From Heliocidaris tuberculata (taxonomy: Eukaryota > Echinodermata > Echinoidea > Camarodonta > Echinometridae): 64,000 nucleotides of DNA. Below the pieces are notes generated by a model. That model saw only the letters and a list, made by a program, of their open reading frames with translations. It searched no databases and had not been told where the DNA came from. The position numbers and the translations under genes are program-made. The stretch covers positions 28,170,321 through 28,234,320 of the forward strand of contig CM046849.1 of NCBI GenBank assembly GCA_025618425.1, given 5' to 3'. Shown here one piece after another: positions 32,052-44,324 of this stretch; position 1 is the stretch's first letter, and every line of letters begins with the position of its first letter.

Positions 32052-32274
32052 TGAGCTTGGAAGGAAGCGAATCCATGGAGGGGGGGGGGGGGGGGGGGGG
32101 GTCACTGGTATCCGAACCCCTTTTTTCGATGATTTTTTTTTTTTTTTTTTTTTTTGCTTGTGAGAATTCTCTAGGGAATGGGACAACCTTGATTATGCGC
32201 GAATACCATTTTTTGGGGCTAGTCAGACATTTTAGAATCTGACCCCCTTTTACAAAACACTTGAGCCGCCCCTG
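32052..32274. mobile_element. diverged hAT-like poly-G element
   Basis: Starts near GGAAGCGAATCCATGG followed by 23-24 G. Contains a ~22-nt T-tract then GCTTGTGAGAATTCT, matching the T-tract and GCTTGTCAGAGAATTAT of copy A. Ends GAGCCGCCCCTG at 32274. No exact 8-bp target duplication was found, consistent with an older copy. Confidence 0.6.
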
Positions 32275-32733
32275 GCTACAAAGAAGCTTTAAACTATTAA
32301 TGATTTAGAGTATGGGATTGCAAGTAGGACAGCGGCAATCCAGGCAGACCTCTTTTGGAAAAGTAACATCAATTAAATAAATGATGGTCATGATTATTAC
32401 TATTCGTCCTAGAACTTCTGGTTAATGCCACCCTTTTGAAAAGAAAATGGTGTTAATTGTATCGAGCCTCCCTCTTTTATCCCACTAGAAAATAAATCCC
32501 CTGATCCTTGACTAGCCTAGCATTAAATGCTACCCGTACAGCATGGTTTTATATTCTTGTTCTTGCAGGGGCCTTTTCCGAGTACTAGTTAGCCCTCAAG
32601 ATTATTGCATTTTCTTTTGGGATTACCAATCGGTTGTGTTCTAGAAATAAAGCAGAAACGGCAAGATTCATGCAGCTCTCCCCTAGATGCCAAAGCCTTT
32701 TAAATACCACTGCCTGCGTCATTCCATTATTTT
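32275..32733. other. intergenic sequence, nothing recognised
   Basis: No open frame, repeat or inverted pair of note. Confidence 0.35.
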
Positions 32734-32886
32734 CTGGGCCCTGATTCATAAAACATTGTATCAAATAACAAGTCACAATAACTGTTACAAGCTACTGAAA
32801 TCAAAGCATTTGATTGGCTGAGAGCAAAATTGCTACAGATCTGATGCAATTTTTACTGATAACAAGTTTCATGAAACTGGGGCCTG
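32734..32886. mobile_element. 153-bp MITE with conserved core (copy 1)
   Basis: Ends CTGGGCCCTGATTCATAAAA and, reverse-complemented on the right, CAGGCCCCAGTTTCATGAAA. The interior contains CAAGCTACTGAAATC and TGATTGGCTGAGAGCAA, both also present in reverse complement in the copy at 51468-51608, although the outer arms of the two copies differ. Confidence 0.75.
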
Positions 32887-33078
32887 GTGTGTTTCCCGGA
32901 AACAGTTTTGTTTTCGCTCAGTACAAAAGAAACAGAGGTTACTTAGCCCTACTTTTTTATACTCGAGGATCATGTTTTGAAAACTACCTAAAAGTATCTC
33001 CGTCAGAAAGTATTACTGTAATACTAACAAGTAACAACCTTTTAAAAATAGACAACGTTGACGAAAAGAGAAGTGATC

Positions 33079-33368
33079 TAATAATAATAATAATAATAGC
33101 TACATTTATGTTACGCAAGTATCCATCCCAGGGGATGCTCAAGGCGCCTACAAAGTAGTATTTTTACCCTGGCTTTAGCCCAGCTGCCCTAAGGTGCTGA
33201 AAGCATTCAAGGAATAAATTCCTACCAGGTACCCATTTACTACACCTGGGTGGAGGGTGACAAATATAGATTATTGTCCTGCCAAAGGACATTAGTGCTG
33301 TGGCGGGACTCGAACCGCGAACCATGAGATCCTCAGTCCGGTGACCTATCCACTAGACCAAGACACCT
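33079..33368 (-). repeat. tRNA-derived SINE with (ATT)n tail
   Basis: On the minus strand, A box TGGTCTAGTGG (33350-33360) and B box GGTTCGAGTCC (in 33303-33318) are about 40 nt apart, followed by a ~200-bp body containing CACCCAGGTGTAGTAAATGG and ATTTATTCCTTGAATGC. It ends in ATGTAGC then (ATT)n. The head resembles a Glu-type tRNA D-arm. Order of parts and tail fit a complete SINE. Confidence 0.8.
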
Positions 33369-33581
33369 CTACCTTTAAGATTATTGCTGCTTGGGAGTTA
33401 GTTGGCTAACGAGCAAAAATTGTCTGAAGGTTTATGAGAAAGATGGCCAAGGAATAATAGAAAAAAACAAAACAAAACAAAACAAAAACGAATGAAGTAT
33501 CTGTTTACGATAAAATGTGAAAGGTATTTTTTGTAAGTAGTTTCGTAAAGGCAGTTACGAAACGAAGAAACAAGGGCATAA

Positions 33582-33613
<32 letters not shown>

Positions 33614-34180
33614 CAAACAGAACAAAATCCTTCTATATACCTATTGACACTTAATAAAATATATTTATGAAGAGATGTAGAAACAACGATCATGATAATA
33701 ACAATAAATCTGAAATCATAAAATAAACATTAATGAACAAAAGACAACAACAATGCGATAAACAATACAGAAGCAATGGTTGCACAGATAACTACTGTTC
33801 TAACCCTACATGATAGTACAATTGAAATTAAATTGCTTATATCAGTCAAAATATTGACATATATAAATTGATTTTGAATTCGTTTATATGACCTTAATCG
33901 TGGTCTGACTATTGAGTTTGTTGCCGTGGGCGGATTTGGGTATAGAAATATTGTCTTTGCATCCATTTCCGACTTTATTTCTTAAGTTACGACTGATGTA
34001 TACGCAACATTTGCCCAGTGACCTTTTGTGAGGAAATTGATTTGAAGGTCACTTACAGTCGAAGGTATAAAATGAAGCAGATGTTTTGCTACCTTATTTA
34101 TTTCTTTAATCTGGTATTCAATTGATTTCTTTGATTGTATCTTATGACTGGTATTTCTGATTTCTGTCATTTTATGCTAT
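33369..34180. other. intergenic sequence with A-rich microsatellites
   Basis: (AAAAC)n at about 33463-33487 and poly-A at about 33583-33611. The remainder is AT-rich with no gene. Confidence 0.45.
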
Positions 34181-34716
34181 GACCACAATTGATCGTGCGT
34201 GTTTTTGCACGTGCGTGTCCGCAACTGCGACTGGCTGTGGGCCAACTCCTGCGATTCGTACGTCCTCCGTTCGTCATGGTCACAACCAGTCGTGCACCTC
34301 TCTGCATCTCCTCTTGGGCGTCTTGCAACTTCTTCAAGAACATACTCCTCTTACATGCAAGAACTCTTGAGGCGAACGTACAGCCCCGTACAGGTACCGT
34401 GCAACCGACGTCCAACCGACGCGCGACATGTCACGGCTCTGCATGGAGCCATGGGCTTTGTGAGACCTCCGCAAGGAGCCCGTGCGATGGTCGCAAGAAG
34501 CACGTGCAGGAAGTACGATGGCTGCGCGTGTCACTTGCGTTCATCAGAACACTAGTCACACGGAGAGATTGTTGGACATGTCCAACAGCCTCCTTGCGTG
34601 TCCTACGTGCTCCTACGTGCTTGGAAAACATGTGCAGACCCTTGAGTGCGACGCAAGGATTTTCTGCGAAATCCGTCGCAGACCACATGCAAGGAGTTGC
34701 ACGACCAGTTGTGACC
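34181..34716. mobile_element. 536-bp GC-rich TIR element
   Basis: Left end GACCACAATTGATCGTGC (34181) pairs with the right end, reverse-complemented GGTCACAACTGGTCGTGC, at 14 of 18 positions. A third copy of the end, GGTCACAACCAGTCGTGC, lies inside at 34278-34295 in direct orientation to the left end. Base composition changes sharply at the borders: CpG- and GC-rich inside, AT-rich outside. Open frames of 60-192 codons occur on both strands, as expected from few stops at high GC, and no transposase motif was seen. A perfect palindrome GTTGGACATGTCCAAC lies at 34571-34586. Confidence 0.7.
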
Positions 34717-35827
34717 GACATTTTATTTAACAAATCCGTAAAATTAAACGACCAATCCTGTGATTAGGTATGATACGACTTCTGACTAAGAATGACATGT
34801 ACTTAAAGTTAAAAGAAATCGACATTTTGGACGCGTCCACGTTGATACGTATGTGTAATATGTTTTTTTGTGAATGGAATTTTTTTCTGAGGTGTTGTCA
34901 GTTTGTTTTACATTTTTGTTCATTGTCTTAAATGAGCCAGATAATACTAAAATTGTAGCTTCATTACGTTATATTCAATTTCTAACCTTCAAAGAAACTA
35001 AAGACAATATCAACTTTTTTATCTTCAAAGAAACGAAAAGCATTGCATCAGTATGTTAATCTGACGCTTTATACCCAAGTGCTTTCATTTCCCTGGCGGC
35101 TACAAATATCTGAAAGAAGATAGGAAGCCGATACTGTATCTGTTTGTGATTTATATAAATTCGGTTAGCTAGATTATGGCTACTACTTTCGCAAACATTG
35201 CTTCTTTCTAAACGAGCCTTTCAAGTGAGACAAACGATTTCCTGCCAATTTACCCTGCCCTTTTCTTCTCCCCAAATGAGGTCAATTTATCAGATGGAAT
35301 ATTGACTTCGCTCGACGTTGCACTATTTCAAAATCATTAGCAGAAGAAGCGCATGCTTACCCTTCTTTTATTCTTTCCTCGTTTGAGGACGCTGATAAAA
35401 TGGGTTGATAAAATTCAATTGGGGGCGATATTTGAGATAAGGATGCGTTGTTGGTGAAACTATCAAAACATTAAACGCTTCTGCGCTAAAATGCGAAACA
35501 CTTTGCTCTAACGATATGAAAACGGGGCTTCGCGAGATAAAAACGGTTAAAGTCCTGCATTTACAGAACCCATGGCGATTCAGGGAAAATAGATCAAACG
35601 ATTTGTCTCTCTTATGTTGGCGTCAAGAAGGGGGTCACTTTGATGCATATTCGTTAAGAGTATAAACTTTGTTCGATTTATTTAAAGCAAATAGTTGCAT
35701 ATCCAAATAATCCAACTGACATTGCTCTAGCATTCTTTCTCGACAATGGAATTTAGTCATGTTTATTATTGTGCTTGAAAGAGGAAAAACGCTATTTCAG
35801 TAAGGTATTTTTCTTGTTGGGAGGTTA
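34717..35827. other. AT-rich intergenic sequence
   Basis: No gene, TIR pair or tRNA-like box was found. Confidence 0.4.
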
Positions 35828-35841
35828 TAATAATAATAATG

Positions 35842-35923
<82 letters not shown>

Positions 35924-35976
35924 TAATTATAATAATAATAATAACAGTAATAATAATGATAATAATAATAATAATG

Positions 35977-36007
<31 letters not shown>

Positions 36008-36158
36008 TAATAATGATAATAATAAAAATGATAATAATAATAATAATGATGATAATAATAATACTAATAATGATAATAATGATAATAATAATGATAATAA
36101 TAATAATAATAATAAATAATGATAATAATAATAAATAATAATAATAATGATAATAATT
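35828..36158. repeat. 330-bp (AAT)n/(GAT)-interrupted microsatellite
   Basis: AAT repeats with regular ATG interruptions. On the minus strand this is the (ATT)n tail of the adjoining SINE. Confidence 0.95.
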
Positions 36159-36420
36159 TTGTTTACCCAGGGAAGCCTTATCAGCATCAATGCCGTTTTT
36201 CCCGAGGGCCCTGCAATCATTATTACCCCAGCAATTGCCAGGTCCCCATTTCCACCTGGGCTATCGAGAGGGACAATTGTGGGTAATCATCTTGTCCAAG
36301 GATGTAAGCACCCAGCGAGGATTGAACCAAGAACCTCTCGTATAAGATGTAAGAGCATTCACCGAAATACCAGTGTTCGCACTGGTGATGCGCTGCTGGC
36401 AGTCAGATGGAAAATCCTGC
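36159..36420 (-). repeat. decayed SINE feeding the (AAT)n tract
   Basis: Minus strand: B-box-like GGTTCAATCCTCG (36315-36328), then a body with CCCAGGTGGAAATGGGGACC, a layout also seen in the SINE at 33079-33368, ending CCCTGGGTAAACAAA just before the (ATT)n tail. The A box was not recognised. Confidence 0.5.
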
Positions 36421-38395
36421 CGAAAATCTATCGGTATCGGTTATTACAGCTATAACAAATGAGCTTCCAATCGTATTTTATTACGAGTCTAATGGGAAAG
36501 AATAATTATGGGCAGCACAATTTTTTTGTTAGTCTATCATACACTCACATTGCATAGCTCCTTGTTGTTTTTTCTGCCGTAAAATAACAAACTTTACATT
36601 TTGGTTTTGAAAAAAAAAACAAAATCGCCAACGACAGATAAAATGATATCATATTGCGGTTGTCTGTAGTATATTTGTCAGTACTGACATGGAGGGGGTG
36701 GGATACCTTTGTAAGTTCTGTTTTATGCAGTCATCTTGGTTAAGTTTGTATATGGTGAGAAATAAGTAACGCAAATAGGTAAAACATCTTTTCTCTCTAG
36801 GCTTGTGTGAATCACTACAATATGGAAGTCATCAGTTGTTTAGCAGTTCTTTATTTGTGAAAAACATCGCAGACGTGTATAATGGATAGTATTCTCGAAT
36901 TCTCACAAATAAAGATATATAAAAATGGTGTAGTTAATAGCCTATCGCAACTTGTTCCTATTTATTTCTGTAAATATTAATATTTTTGCTCGCTATTTGT
37001 TCATTTCATCGATATTTTTTCGTATGTCTTTTCGAAGACTAAAAACGTACTGCAACATTAATAGACGGATTGTCAAGCAGAGACAGACACGCTCTTATTC
37101 CGATCTAAAGTGCACACGCTATTTTCATCATGTCACGATAATGTACGGCGTGCTTGGGGCGTCACTTAACATTCGCATGCGTACGTTACCATCGAAGTGA
37201 GAAACATCCATTCAAGCATATATCTTCCAGCTTCTCATTTACAAAGCCCTAGAGTTGTTTTTCTTTGCTTTTCCGATCACATTCATTTCGTAGTAGACAT
37301 GATTCACTCACGAGTCACTGTGTGTAAAGCGTGATATAATGTCTATTTAGCTCTTCGTGGGGCTTTAACAAAAATAATACACCCTGAGTGTTCAAATTTA
37401 TCTCGCCAGATGAACTTTGTAGTTAAGTTGAGGTAATACAAAACAAAACAAAGATAAACAACGAGAAATATTCTTCTTCTTCGTTATGCATTTACATGAA
37501 GCGCATGTTATATTTCCTTTCCTAGTCAGTAACACACCCAGAAAACAGAGAAGAACATTGGGAAATATTATCCTTACTTCATATTTTTCTCTGCTCTTAC
37601 GCAGTCTGAGATTAGTTTAATTACATATCAGGAACTTATATCTATACTCCATTTGAAAACAAATAAATAAAAATCAGCAAGCAAGCAAGCAAAAAAGAAA
37701 ATAAATAAATGATTTAAAAAAAAAGGTAAATTGAACGTATTTCAAGGTGTTTTACTCCTTCATGTACCCATCCGACATGTCTGATATCGTAGCAATAGGT
37801 AGGCCCCCTCAGTGGGAAATTCCAATTATAAAAGGGGCATCGCTTTTACCGCACATCGACACATTCAACCTCAGATACTGCCCTGTAAGTTACCCTTCGT
37901 GAACGACGCATGAGATACCTGTTCCCAACATTCTGGTAATCAGTGTCGGTTATTGTAGCAGATAGCCCGGCTCTGTGCTGCTCTGTTTGGGGTTGTATTT
38001 CTTTTTGCGTGTCTGATCTAAAAAAAAAATCGCCCTCAATGAGAGTTGAAGTGTGGACTAGTATAGGCGGCTCGTGGATCCCCTAAACATCCCCCACACT
38101 CTTCTGGCAAATTGAATTCATCAGTGATTGGCGTTGCAGGCAGTAGTCCCTGTCTTTCTCCTTTTTTTTTCTTTTCTCTTAAAAAAGACCAAGAGAAGGC
38201 AAGGGAAGGGCAGGTGTTTCTTACACTCATTTGCATAGATGCACGTGACAGCTCATGCAAGAGAGAGCGGTAGGGTTCGACGTACGAAACGAGGACGCTG
38301 CGAGAATGGATGAATGGATGCAAGGAATGGAATTGTATTAGGCACGTGGTAAAATTTCACACCTTTGTCTTCGTTTGTGTAGACCGAAAACATAT
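36421..38395. other. AT-rich intergenic sequence
   Basis: Open frames under 100 codons without motifs. Poly-T near 38163. No gene or inverted pair was recognised. Confidence 0.35.
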
Positions 38396-38510
38396 AAAAA
38401 AAAAAAAAAAAAAAAAACACCTCTCTCCTCCCTCTTCTCTCATTCTATCTCTGATTGGCTCTCTCTTCATCTCTCTCAGTAACCCCTCTCTCTCCCCTTT
38501 TCTGTATCAC
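38396..38510. repeat. poly-A and pyrimidine-rich tract
   Basis: A-tract of about 22 nt followed by CT-rich sequence. Confidence 0.85.
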
Positions 38511-38914
38511 TTCTTTTTTTTAAATAGATAACATCGAGTATGCTTTGCTCACGTCTACAGCGGTGAGGATGATCAGATATACGATTTTATGATAGTAGGG
38601 TATCATATAAAGGGGCCTCCAAGAATATACTGGCATCATACGAATTCTGCTATAATTAGGTGCGTAACTAAGGACCTTCCCCATTAAATGTAAACACCAA
38701 GTTATCAAATAATAAACATAGATAGAGAGGGTCTTTAAAAAAGGGAGAGGGGAAAATGAACATGAAAAGGAGATGATGCGATCTCCCACCACTCCTGCAA
38801 TCGGCCTTCCCCACCCCCACCTCTCACAACTGTTAGTTGTTATTTCTGTATTGCCTGATTTGTCATAACATACTTCAAAGTGCACATTCACTCGGTACAT
38901 ATCAGACTAGAACT

Positions 38915-39350
38915 CCAGTCGTACCGCTAAAATCGACTCCAAACCGACCCATAACCAACAAAAGCTTTGCCGTTCAGGGAAAGGTAACTTTCTGTTCGGC
39001 CTTTTGTCGATGTGGTGTCCATGGTGTCGGTCACGTCTGCGTAAACCGTCGTTCTTGTACACAAGTCACATTTTGCAAACCGACTAGACACCGACCAAGG
39101 CAATAATTTAATCGACAAAATCTTGGCAAATCGTGGTAATGTATTTTTGTTCGGTCTGCAGGGCCCAGTCACACAAACGGTTTGCAATCAATTGCGAAAT
39201 GGCAATAGCCTATAAAGATCATCGTTGCACGCACGTAACGTTCAAAAGGCTGACTATTAACCAATGAGACTCGTTGTTTCAAAATTTGCAATTGATCGCA
39301 AACCCTTGTGTTACGGGACCCTGGCGTCGGTCTTGTTGCCTGTGTGACTA
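38915..39350. mobile_element. possible TIR element interrupted by a nested MITE
   Basis: Left CAGTCGTACCGCTAAAATCG and right end reverse-complemented TAGTCACACAGGCAACAAG share AGTC-ACN and an ACCGAC core. The shape matches the clearer element at 53666-53773. Removing the nested MITE (39159-39323) leaves about 271 bp rich in GTCGGT/ACCGAC motifs. Ends are approximate. Confidence 0.4.
39159..39323. mobile_element. 165-bp MITE, CAGGGCCCAGTCACAC ends
   Basis: Left CAGGGCCCAGTCACACAAAC, then GGTTTGCAATCAATTGC. Right end reverse-complemented: CAGGGTCCCGTAACACAAGG, then GTTTGCGATCAATTGC. Arms pair over about 36 bp. The interior includes ACCAATGAGAC. No coding capacity. Confidence 0.8.
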
Positions 39351-41820
39351 GGGGTATATCGTCTCTAGCATAAATGAAAGTGAATGTAGACTTTAATTTT
39401 GTTGAAGTGAACTACGTCAACATGTTTATCCTCTTGTTTCGGGCTTATCAAACAGGTGGTCGAAATGGCAAACGGGAATTTAACTCGGGACGCATCGTCC
39501 TCTCGCTTGGGAGAAAGGGATGCGGGGTGAGGAGCGAAGTGGATAATGGCTTGGCTGGTTGGTTGAGGGAACATTAAACTCAACATGCTGCACATAAAAT
39601 AGATAAATATATCACCATACACCGAGTATTACTTCAAGACACATTGTCGTGAAAGATGAGTAATGTTATCGGAACAAAAAATATATATATTTCCTATTTT
39701 AATTGTTCTGTTGATACTTTTATTCAAAGTGACGACGAATGATTAATAGTTAATTTGGTTATAGAATAATTAGAGGATTTGGAATATTTCTTCGCTTAAG
39801 TCAAGAATTAAAAAATGTCTAAAATCTAGTTTTTCTCTAATACGGACTAGGATTTATCATTGGAAAATAATGTGAATGTTGAATAAAGTCGATGCTCAAA
39901 ACACGTTAACAATAATTGTTTAATATGGAATTAACGCTTCAACTAATAAGATTGTCTGTAGAAATAAGATGAATTACAGCGTAGAAAATGCGAACTTTTC
40001 ATGAACTGATTTGAAAGAATTTCACCGTTTATCCACTTATCTGTCTTGATATTCTATTAATCAGCTGCGTGTTGAATCTTCTCAAATCATTTTGATTTTC
40101 TCATCTCCTTATATTTTTGATGACATGCAATCCCTATACAAAGCATTGTAAGAAGTTATACCCTCGCCCACATGCATTTAACACGAAAACAAAATGTTCC
40201 CAATTTTCCTTTTAATGTCCGGGTAGTCATCATGGTGGATACCAAAACAGCGCCAGGAGAGACATTATTCCTCATTTCAGCTCGAGGGAATACTCTTGAT
40301 AGCATCAGTTCACTACAATAACATTTTAAAACTACAAGAAATTGATGTGAGACTGACAATTGATTTTGCCGGGAGAGAAGAGATACGTTTTACTTTAAAA
40401 GAAAACAAAATCATATTCCGTACAGAGCAACCAAATAATGGCAGTGATCATTTTGTTTATTAACGTACTCTGCTGAAGTTCTTTTTCTTTCCCTGTTTGT
40501 AAATCGAAAAGAGGGATTCAGGTTTCTCCCCTAAATTTTGAAAATCATGTTATTTCCTTGCAACATCAATCTTTCCGCTATCAAAAGAAAACTTCTTTTC
40601 CAATGATTGATTTCAGCTATTCCTATAGAACAATTTGAAATACATTTATAATGCATTTTCTTCTTTTGTAATGACATTGTTTTGCCTCAAATTACGTAAA
40701 AAATTCAATCATTCAAGGATTTGAATACATTTGAGACACATCGATTATTTTGCACAAATGATAGCTCGCTCAGGCCAGCGTTGCCATTAGAATATGAATA
40801 AAGTCACGATTAATGACTTGTCACCTCTTATCACCCCTTCTGCATTGTAAGCGACCAGACTTTACGAAAATATTGATGACAATATAATGATACATTTCAC
40901 ATGCATGAATAAAATATGTTTAATCTATTTCGATTCCAAAAAGCTTGATTAGATTAGAATGTGAATACTCGTGTGGCTATCCTATCCATCAACTTTGACG
41001 GAATAAAGTTTTATTTTGATTTCCCAGAGAGTAACCAGCTGCCAGTATTACTGTCCCTTGGAGATGACAATGCGCGAGTTTAGGCCGAGATTGATGCTTC
41101 TGTAGTAATGACATCCGACGTCCGCCATGTCCGCGCGTTATTACTTTGTGAAAATAGAAATTAAGCCCCTCTCATACTTTGCGCCGAGTTATAGGTGCAT
41201 GTGATTATAGAGCTCCGGATATTCCCGCGCTCAAGGAACTCGACAGTACGCATACGATGTCAATATGAACACGTCGCAGGTGTATACGAGTACGCTGTAC
41301 TCATAAGTTCGGAGTCCTAGGCAGGTCTTCATGGGCGATTTTGGATTAGAGAGGAAGATGCAGTCGGTTTTTCGTGTCAGTTTCGATACAAGGACTTCCA
41401 TCGCAAATGCCATAACATGTGATTAATACCAGGCCACCGTCGTCGTCGAGGCATTTTATGTGAAGACTGCCCTGTGTTTCAAATTTCGTGCTATAAACAT
41501 GATAAAGAAGCAATCAAACAGTCCAATCACATATGGAAAAGCAAAGTATTATCCATATTCCTTCTTGATCGGGCGGGGATCATACATACATACGGAGCTT
41601 TGTACGAGTACATCCGAATTTGCTACGGTTTTTCCCATATTAACGAGTTAACCCGAGTTTTACCGAACTCAGCTACGAATTATGGTGAGTTCAGAGTCTC
41701 TATGCTCGGGTCCACCTCAGGGACTTCGTGACTACTCTTCAGTAATGTCGCTTGTCCACTCTCGTGTTACAGCACGATATAGCATGACCTCTGAAGCTGG
41801 TGGTTTGGGTTTGCTTGCTC
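39351..41820. other. intergenic sequence, nothing recognised
   Basis: Mostly AT-rich with open frames under 90 codons. About 41030-41260 is less AT-rich and non-repetitive. No TIR pair or tRNA-like box was found. Confidence 0.35.
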
Positions 41821-42223
41821 TTAAAGTGATTTGGTAACTTTGTAGAGCCTTGATAATATCTGAGCTGCCTGGCCTTACATGCTATAAGTGTATGTAATAT
41901 GGTGTAAAAATGAAGCCCAGGAAAAAAAAAAGCACTTCAAAATCATCATGTGCTTCACAAAAGTAAACATATATATGCAAGTGACCAAAAATGCAAGTCT
42001 CATTTTTCCCCATAGACTCAGTGTTAGACTAAAGCGTATGGCCATACGCTTTCGTAAATGGGAGTCATTCAGTCATAGATATCTTGATAATAGCATTATA
42101 TATTTGAAAACCTTTCTATGCCTGGCTATTTATTTACTTTTCTGAACATCATTATACAAGACAGATATCAAAATTTAACAATTTATTCAATCAAGCCTCC
42201 ACAAAGTTACCGAATCCCTTTAA
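41821..42223. mobile_element. 403-bp TIR element with central palindrome
   Basis: Left TTAAAGTGATTTGGTAACTT (41821). Right end reverse-complemented TTAAAGGGATTCGGTAACTT. Pairing runs on through TGTAGAGCCTTGAT / TGTGGAGGCTTGAT, for about 34 bp. A perfect 22-bp palindrome lies near the middle. The TTAAAGxG end links it to the families at 26630 and 44325. Confidence 0.8.
42031..42052. repeat. perfect 22-bp palindrome
   Basis: AAAGCGTATGG followed directly by its reverse complement CCATACGCTTT, no spacer. Confidence 0.95.
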
Positions 42224-44324
42224 TGAGAACGTGCCGTCCAACTCAATGTCAATGACAGCATTAAAAAACCATCCCGTGTTGAAGACAAGCTAGAGCGTCG
42301 GAGGGAGCTCGTGGCATATCGTGTTGTAATCGCAGGAAAACAAGCCGATGGCATTATCCTTTATCATATACCTAGCCGAGTTTTGTGTCGAGTAGATCCC
42401 GAGCAATCGCTTACCACAAAGTTGAGAAATTCGGGAAACTTGGGAAACAACGCGGGATTGCTCGGCTTAAATCATAATAACTCTTACTGATCTCCTCATG
42501 CCTTGTCTACAACGCGGAATTTAGTTAAATGAACCCTATATATTTTAGGGTTTTGTTTTTTCTAGGACGCACGGTATTTCTTTACGTGTAATAGGGTTGC
42601 TTCCAGGATTATTGTGATTGAATTATCATCAACAATAAAACCTGGTCTGCAATGGTTAGAAAAAAATACAATCACTTTCCTGGAAACAGTATCAATCAAT
42701 GCGTTTCATTCTCCGAAGTATTAACGATACGGTTACTCATATTTGAACACGCTCCATAAAATCGATGTTAACTGTTTTATAGCTTCCCTCTCAAATCGCA
42801 AATTGGGCTATTTACAATATATAAATCAAACAAACTTAAACACTTTTGGAACTGCACATCTCTACCTTGCCAATGCAAAAACTCGTTACTTGTCTCTAAG
42901 CATTATACCTGCTCTCTTATAGCAGTCATTTGAAATAAAATTAATATCAAGAGCAATCTGGCGATCAATTTCGAAACCTCTAAAACCATATGAATATTAG
43001 AACGCATAAATAACTGCAAGCCCCCCCCCCCTCCCCCCGAGTCAATTAGGCTATCACAAGATTCATCGAAATTCCATAATGAACCATGACTTCCAGAACA
43101 TACGTTCTGATGTGCTTAAACCACTTTCTGTGCAGTATAGGGTTAATAAGCAAGTGCACCCTAAGATAAAGTCCTGCGATAGTAAAGCGAACCGGGATGT
43201 TTCGGTATTCATGGGCACGCCTCAGGTCGCATCAAGTTGCCCCTTCCCTCAATCAGTCACGATCTGCGACCTCATTATATTTCAATCTAGGGGAAAATGT
43301 CAATTGCCCATTATCATAATACACAACGGCACTTCTTGTTGTTTCACCTACATTTTTCTTCTCGAGCTGCGGGCGCTTTGCGTTACGGCGGCGTGGGTAG
43401 CAGCCACCCGGTATGGATTTCGTGAGGGGTTTATGCGAAGGATGCAGTTTAATGTAAAAACAATTCTGTCGTCTTAAGTGAATTATGTTAATTAAGATAC
43501 AAAGTTAAAGGATATTTATTACATTCATTGACTAGGGCTTTTGTCTTGGCATGAATAAAGACATAACCGAGAGGCTGGGATGTATCCTCATTCCTTTTTG
43601 ATCAGGCGTAGATCCTACATGCATACCGTCCCAGGGGCAAGTAAGTGGTGATTACTTAAACAAGATGAAAACGGAATCCCCGGTTGCCTTAATTCGGTAA
43701 AGCAAACACCACTTTATGGCGTGCTCTTCGACTTAACTGGCCGAGATTTACACAAATTAGAACTCCTTATTCCATTGCCGAGCCGCGGCTGGAGGAAGTA
43801 TAAAATAACAAACATCAGGATTGAATAAAAGTATTGCTAATAATTGGAGCAAGAAAAGAAAACACTTGGAAAAGAGGTCAGTTGAGATTTTTAAACATTC
43901 TTAATAAACGAACGGCATTGACATTCATATTGCTCTAACTTAAGGCATAATAGAGTTTTAGCCCCCTTCCCATACGCACACTCATACAAACGCATGCTTA
44001 TATATAAATAAATATCTGTGTATACATTATAATTGTATTGAAGGATGTTCTCACATTGACAACTATCTATGGTAGATATAGACTTAGTGATTTGGCGTTT
44101 TGTAAAAGATGGTCATGTTTTAGTAATTAAGCTTGAATTCTTTAAAAAAAAAACTACAGACAAAATTTCAAACAGACATGCATTTTCATTTATTTGCGTA
44201 TTAAATGGCAAGTATTTTAAGCTTCACATTTCCTTGGTGTAAATAATTCCACTTATAAAATGATAGCATCAAGAACACATTTCTGTACTGGAACATGCGT
44301 CACAAGACAGCCGTTGGCTCTATG
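42224..44324. other. intergenic sequence with poly-C tract
   Basis: Poly-C at about 43021-43038 with one T. A 132-codon plus-strand open frame (43079-43477) has ordinary composition but no motif or splice context. No accepted gene. Confidence 0.35.

Noticed and set aside
31633..32163. 176-codon plus-strand open frame
   Set aside because: Crosses a pyrimidine tract, a tRNA-like SINE piece and a poly-G hAT element. The composition is that of the repeats.
33303..33360. Functional tRNA gene
   Set aside because: A and B boxes are good, but no acceptor stem pairs, and the sequence continues into a SINE body with an (ATT)n tail.
34189..34767. 192-codon plus-strand open frame, with other frames open on both strands
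   Set aside because: It fills a GC-rich TIR element in which many frames are open at once, and no transposase or other motif is visible.
35769..36220. Poly-Asn, poly-Ile and poly-Leu open frames
   Set aside because: Translations of the (AAT)n tract.
38520..38900. 126-codon minus-strand open frame
   Set aside because: No motif was recognised and the sequence is flanked by CT-rich repeat.
43079..43477. 132-codon plus-strand open frame
   Set aside because: Ordinary composition but no recognisable motif, no splice signals and no neighbour. Kept only as a note.
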